Below are positions 61,910-64,000 of a stretch of 64,000 nt of DNA, one piece after another; the first letter of the stretch is position 1, and each line of letters opens with the position of its first letter. Both the position numbers and the translations under genes were made by a program. The DNA comes from Acidobacteriota bacterium (lineage in GTDB: Bacteria; Acidobacteriota; Blastocatellia; RBC074). The stretch spans positions 222,328 to 286,327 of the forward strand of contig JAFDVL010000012.1 in the NCBI GenBank assembly GCA_018268995.1. Reading direction: 5' to 3'. Below the pieces are notes generated by a model, which was given only the letters and a program-made list of their open reading frames with translations, was not told where the DNA came from and ran no database searches.

Positions 61910-62797
61910 ATGGTAGGCCAAGTTAGTGTCAGCGAAAAGATGCATGCTATGTTTGATCGTATTAAGATTTATAGTCATTTTCCTGCTGAAGTATATATTG
62001 ATCAGCCATTCCCAGAATGGGGAGATGAATTTAAAGAAGATCTTCGGGCTTTGCTCCGAAACCATCATGTCCTCATTCTGCGAGGCTTGGAACTGGCACC
62101 GGCTGACCAAGTCATCTTCACAAGTATTTTTGGTGATGTTGCTAAGCCTTGGGATAACCATCGTACGCATCCTGAAACGGCGTTAGTTCAGGTCGTTTCC
62201 AACGCGAGCCGAAAGGAAAGCTATAAAAGCGTCACTCTGCACTGGCATTCTGATGAATCGTTTACATCTCGGCCAACTGAGTACACTGTACTCCATGCAT
62301 TGATGGTTCCGTCATCCGGTGGGGATACACTATTTGCCGATCTGCATGCGGCTTATAGAGACTATGGTGAAGCTGCCAAACGCCCGCTCGCTCGGCTGAA
62401 AGCCGTACATTCTTTCCGCCTGCTGATGGGGCCGATGGTAGCGGCGCGAATCTCGCCAGAAGCTGCTCGCTCAGAAGAGGAGCGGTTCCCCGATGTGCGG
62501 CACCCTCTAGTCCGTACAATCCCTGGGACCAACCAGAAGGCCTTCTTTCTGAACCAACTATGTGTGTCGTATGTAGAACCGCTGACAGCGACCGAGAGCA
62601 CTAACCTTCTCAACTCACTTTATACTCACTGTCTTCAGGATATGTATATTTACTCTCACAAGTGGCGAGTCCGCGACACAGTAATCTGGGATAATTCTTG
62701 TTTACTGCACCGCGTGGCTAATATACCTGCTAATGAGCCACGAGTTCTGCACAGGACCACCACTAGTGGCCAGATCCCCCAAGGGTGCGAAGACTAA
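61910..62797 (+). CDS. TauD/TfdA-family 2-oxoglutarate dioxygenase
   Basis: The product is 295 residues; in-frame ATGs at 61,940 and 61,949 are alternative starts. The Fe(II) ligands are WHSDESF (HxD) and the distal LLHRVAN. RVLHRTTTSG provides the 2-oxoglutarate Arg. EYTVLHALMVPSSGGDTLFA and SVTLHWHSDESFTSRP are classic TauD/TfdA blocks. These enzymes hydroxylate taurine, herbicides, or intermediates in natural-product pathways. Its substrate is not evident. The start lies 50 bases after the IS256 remnant. Confidence 0.85.
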   Translation: MVGQVSVSEKMHAMFDRIKIYSHFPAEVYIDQPFPEWGDEFKEDLRALLRNHHVLILRGLELAPADQVIFTSIFGDVAKPWDNHRTHPETALVQVVSNASRKESYKSVTLHWHSDESFTSRPTEYTVLHALMVPSSGGDTLFADLHAAYRDYGEAAKRPLARLKAVHSFRLLMGPMVAARISPEAARSEEERFPDVRHPLVRTIPGTNQKAFFLNQLCVSYVEPLTATESTNLLNSLYTHCLQDMYIYSHKWRVRDTVIWDNSCLLHRVANIPANEPRVLHRTTTSGQIPQGCED

Positions 62798-62952
62798 AAT
62801 CAATATGCTAATTTCTCACAGTTTGTCGAGCGATAGCACAGCGTTTGCTCATACGTCGTGCCACAGATCGCCAGAGAAGATTTCGCAAAGAAGCCGACTG
62901 CCCCAGAGTTGGCTCGATCTCACTGTTGCTCGACGCCATTCAAGCGCCTTTA

Positions 62953-64000
62953 TTACAACAAAACTTCTGCAGCCTCTTGCAACGCCTTTGCCGTACGCCG
63001 AATGTCCTCCTCCACATGCTGGCCAGTAATGCACAAGCGGATCGCGCCGATCTTCGCGACCCTGCGCACAGCTATCCCATGCGTTGTCTCCAACCACAAC
63101 TGGAGCCTGTCGGGCGTAATGCCTTCGATTCGGATCGCCAACATCCCATTACACTCTTCGATGTGGGGCCCCACGACCTGAACCCTCGATTCAACGAGTT
63201 CTCTTCTTAGTAGTCGTTCAAGCCCACGGGCGTGATTAAGTCGCCACACCACTCCCTCTTCACGAAGGGTATCAACCGCAACTGTCAAACCAGCAAGCAG
63301 TGCGACAGAATGTCCGCTCCGGGCAGGCCGGTTGCCCAAGCCATGGTCGGGGTTATGGTTCTCCCAACCTAATCCGGTATCATGCCTTGATTGTCCATTT
63401 GCGCTCCCAATATCTCCTCGAACAAATAGCGCTCCGGTACCGCTTGGCCCGCCTAACCATTTCTGCCCCGACACTGTGTAGAAATCAGCCTGCTCCTTAT
63501 CAAGCCGTATTGGTACATGACCCACACTCTGAGCCCCGTCAACTAACAACAAAGCGCCTGTCCGGCGCGCCGCTTCTCTAACCGCCCCCAATGGTATGTA
63601 CAAGCCCCATCCATATTGGATATGGCTTACCGCAATCAGCCGGGGCATCGTATGCATTATGGCTTCCACAAGCTTTTCCACGGCTTCATCTGATCTGTCG
63701 CCTTCGCTGATTTCGACGATTCGGACATTAACTCCATACTGCTTCGTCAGCGCCTGGCACCCGTCGCGTAGAGCAGAGTGCTCTAGGCTTGTAGTCACGA
63801 CGCTGTCACCGGCATCCCACGCCATATTCACTAGCACCTGCTCAATTCCATCACGACTGCCGTGCGTGAGTATGAGTTCTTCGGGGTTACATTTCAGCAG
63901 GTGCGCCAGCGACGCACGACAACGTCCTTGCCACTCCTCAGCATTCCGAAGACCCGCGAGACTAGCGGGCCCTAGTTCAGATTCCGTTCGGAACACCGAT
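62953..64000 (-). CDS. Class V aminotransferase (PLP), 5' end outside window
   Basis: The frame is open to the window end, so the N-terminus is missing; about 347 residues are seen. VDGAQSVGHVPIRL (Asp that binds the PLP ring N) and YTVSGQKWLGGPSGTGALFV (the PLP Lys) are typical of the class V, cysteine desulfurase and isopenicillin N epimerase group. TTSLEHSALRDG and a small C-terminal domain follow. Without the N-terminus, desulfurase and epimerase roles cannot be separated. It converges on the dioxygenase gene; the two could belong to one biosynthetic pathway, but this is not shown. Confidence 0.8.
   Translation of the reverse strand, partial: SVFRTESELGPASLAGLRNAEEWQGRCRASLAHLLKCNPEELILTHGSRDGIEQVLVNMAWDAGDSVVTTSLEHSALRDGCQALTKQYGVNVRIVEISEGDRSDEAVEKLVEAIMHTMPRLIAVSHIQYGWGLYIPLGAVREAARRTGALLLVDGAQSVGHVPIRLDKEQADFYTVSGQKWLGGPSGTGALFVRGDIGSANGQSRHDTGLGWENHNPDHGLGNRPARSGHSVALLAGLTVAVDTLREEGVVWRLNHARGLERLLRRELVESRVQVVGPHIEECNGMLAIRIEGITPDRLQLWLETTHGIAVRRVAKIGAIRLCITGQHVEEDIRRTAKALQEAAEVLL

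Overview
The window looks like a piece of a bacterial chromosome rich in accessory DNA. Codon use and GC are fairly uniform, start sites carry Shine-Dalgarno sequences, and there are no rRNA or tRNA genes to place it. Secreted DUF11 proteins, ISL3/IS21/IS256 elements and a cyanobacterial-looking Cys-rich small protein would fit an environmental Acidobacteriota (Blastocatellia-like) genome, but this is a weak inference.

Region 1 (1-22.5 kb, all leftward) looks like a decaying mobile element. It has a replication, modification and nucleotide module: DnaC-like loader ATPase, sliding clamp (dnaN), MazG-like protein, RecU-like resolvase, nucleoside diphosphate kinase, a beta-type DNA methyltransferase, a C5-cytosine methyltransferase, a PAPS-reductase-like PP-loop protein and an AlkB-like dioxygenase. 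Small unknown genes, membrane proteins and two large secreted DUF11 proteins follow. No phage structural genes are visible. The ndk gene is cut in two by an IS21 element that itself carries a nested ISL3 element; removing both restores the reading frame exactly. A TnpB-only IS200/IS605 element sits between the DnaC-like gene and the methyltransferase. Two genes here (ndk and the PP-loop gene) carry a stop codon where a Trp codon fits. Three copies of a 16-bp repeat at 22,376-22,478 may mark the end of a transposon.

Region 2 (22.5-30.2 kb) holds an orphan protein and a truncated tyrosine recombinase. Next is a compact bacterial ubiquitin-like operon (tandem Ub-like protein, DUF6791/ThiF E1-like enzyme, DUF6527-like protein), divergent from a Xre regulator plus ImmA/IrrE-type metallopeptidase. 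A pair of small genes including a Cys-rich protein, a stand-alone DnaA N-terminal-domain protein and an HNH-like protein complete the region.

Region 3 (30.8-59.8 kb) is a full Dpd (7-deazapurine in DNA) island. The rightward genes dpdE-F-G-H-I-J-K-D (30.8-48.4 kb) are the presumed restriction arm. The leftward genes queC-queE-folE2-dpdC-dpdB-dpdA and a second dpdB-like gene (59.8-53.0 kb) make preQ0 and put it into DNA as a 7-deazaguanine derivative. Where the two arms converge there is a multi-pass membrane protein and a tandem pair of ISL3 elements inserted at the centre of a perfect 22-bp-arm palindrome. queD is the only preQ0 gene not seen.

Region 4 (59.9-64 kb) contains a broken AbiEi-like gene, a decayed IS256 transposase, a TauD/TfdA-family dioxygenase and a class V aminotransferase that runs off the window.
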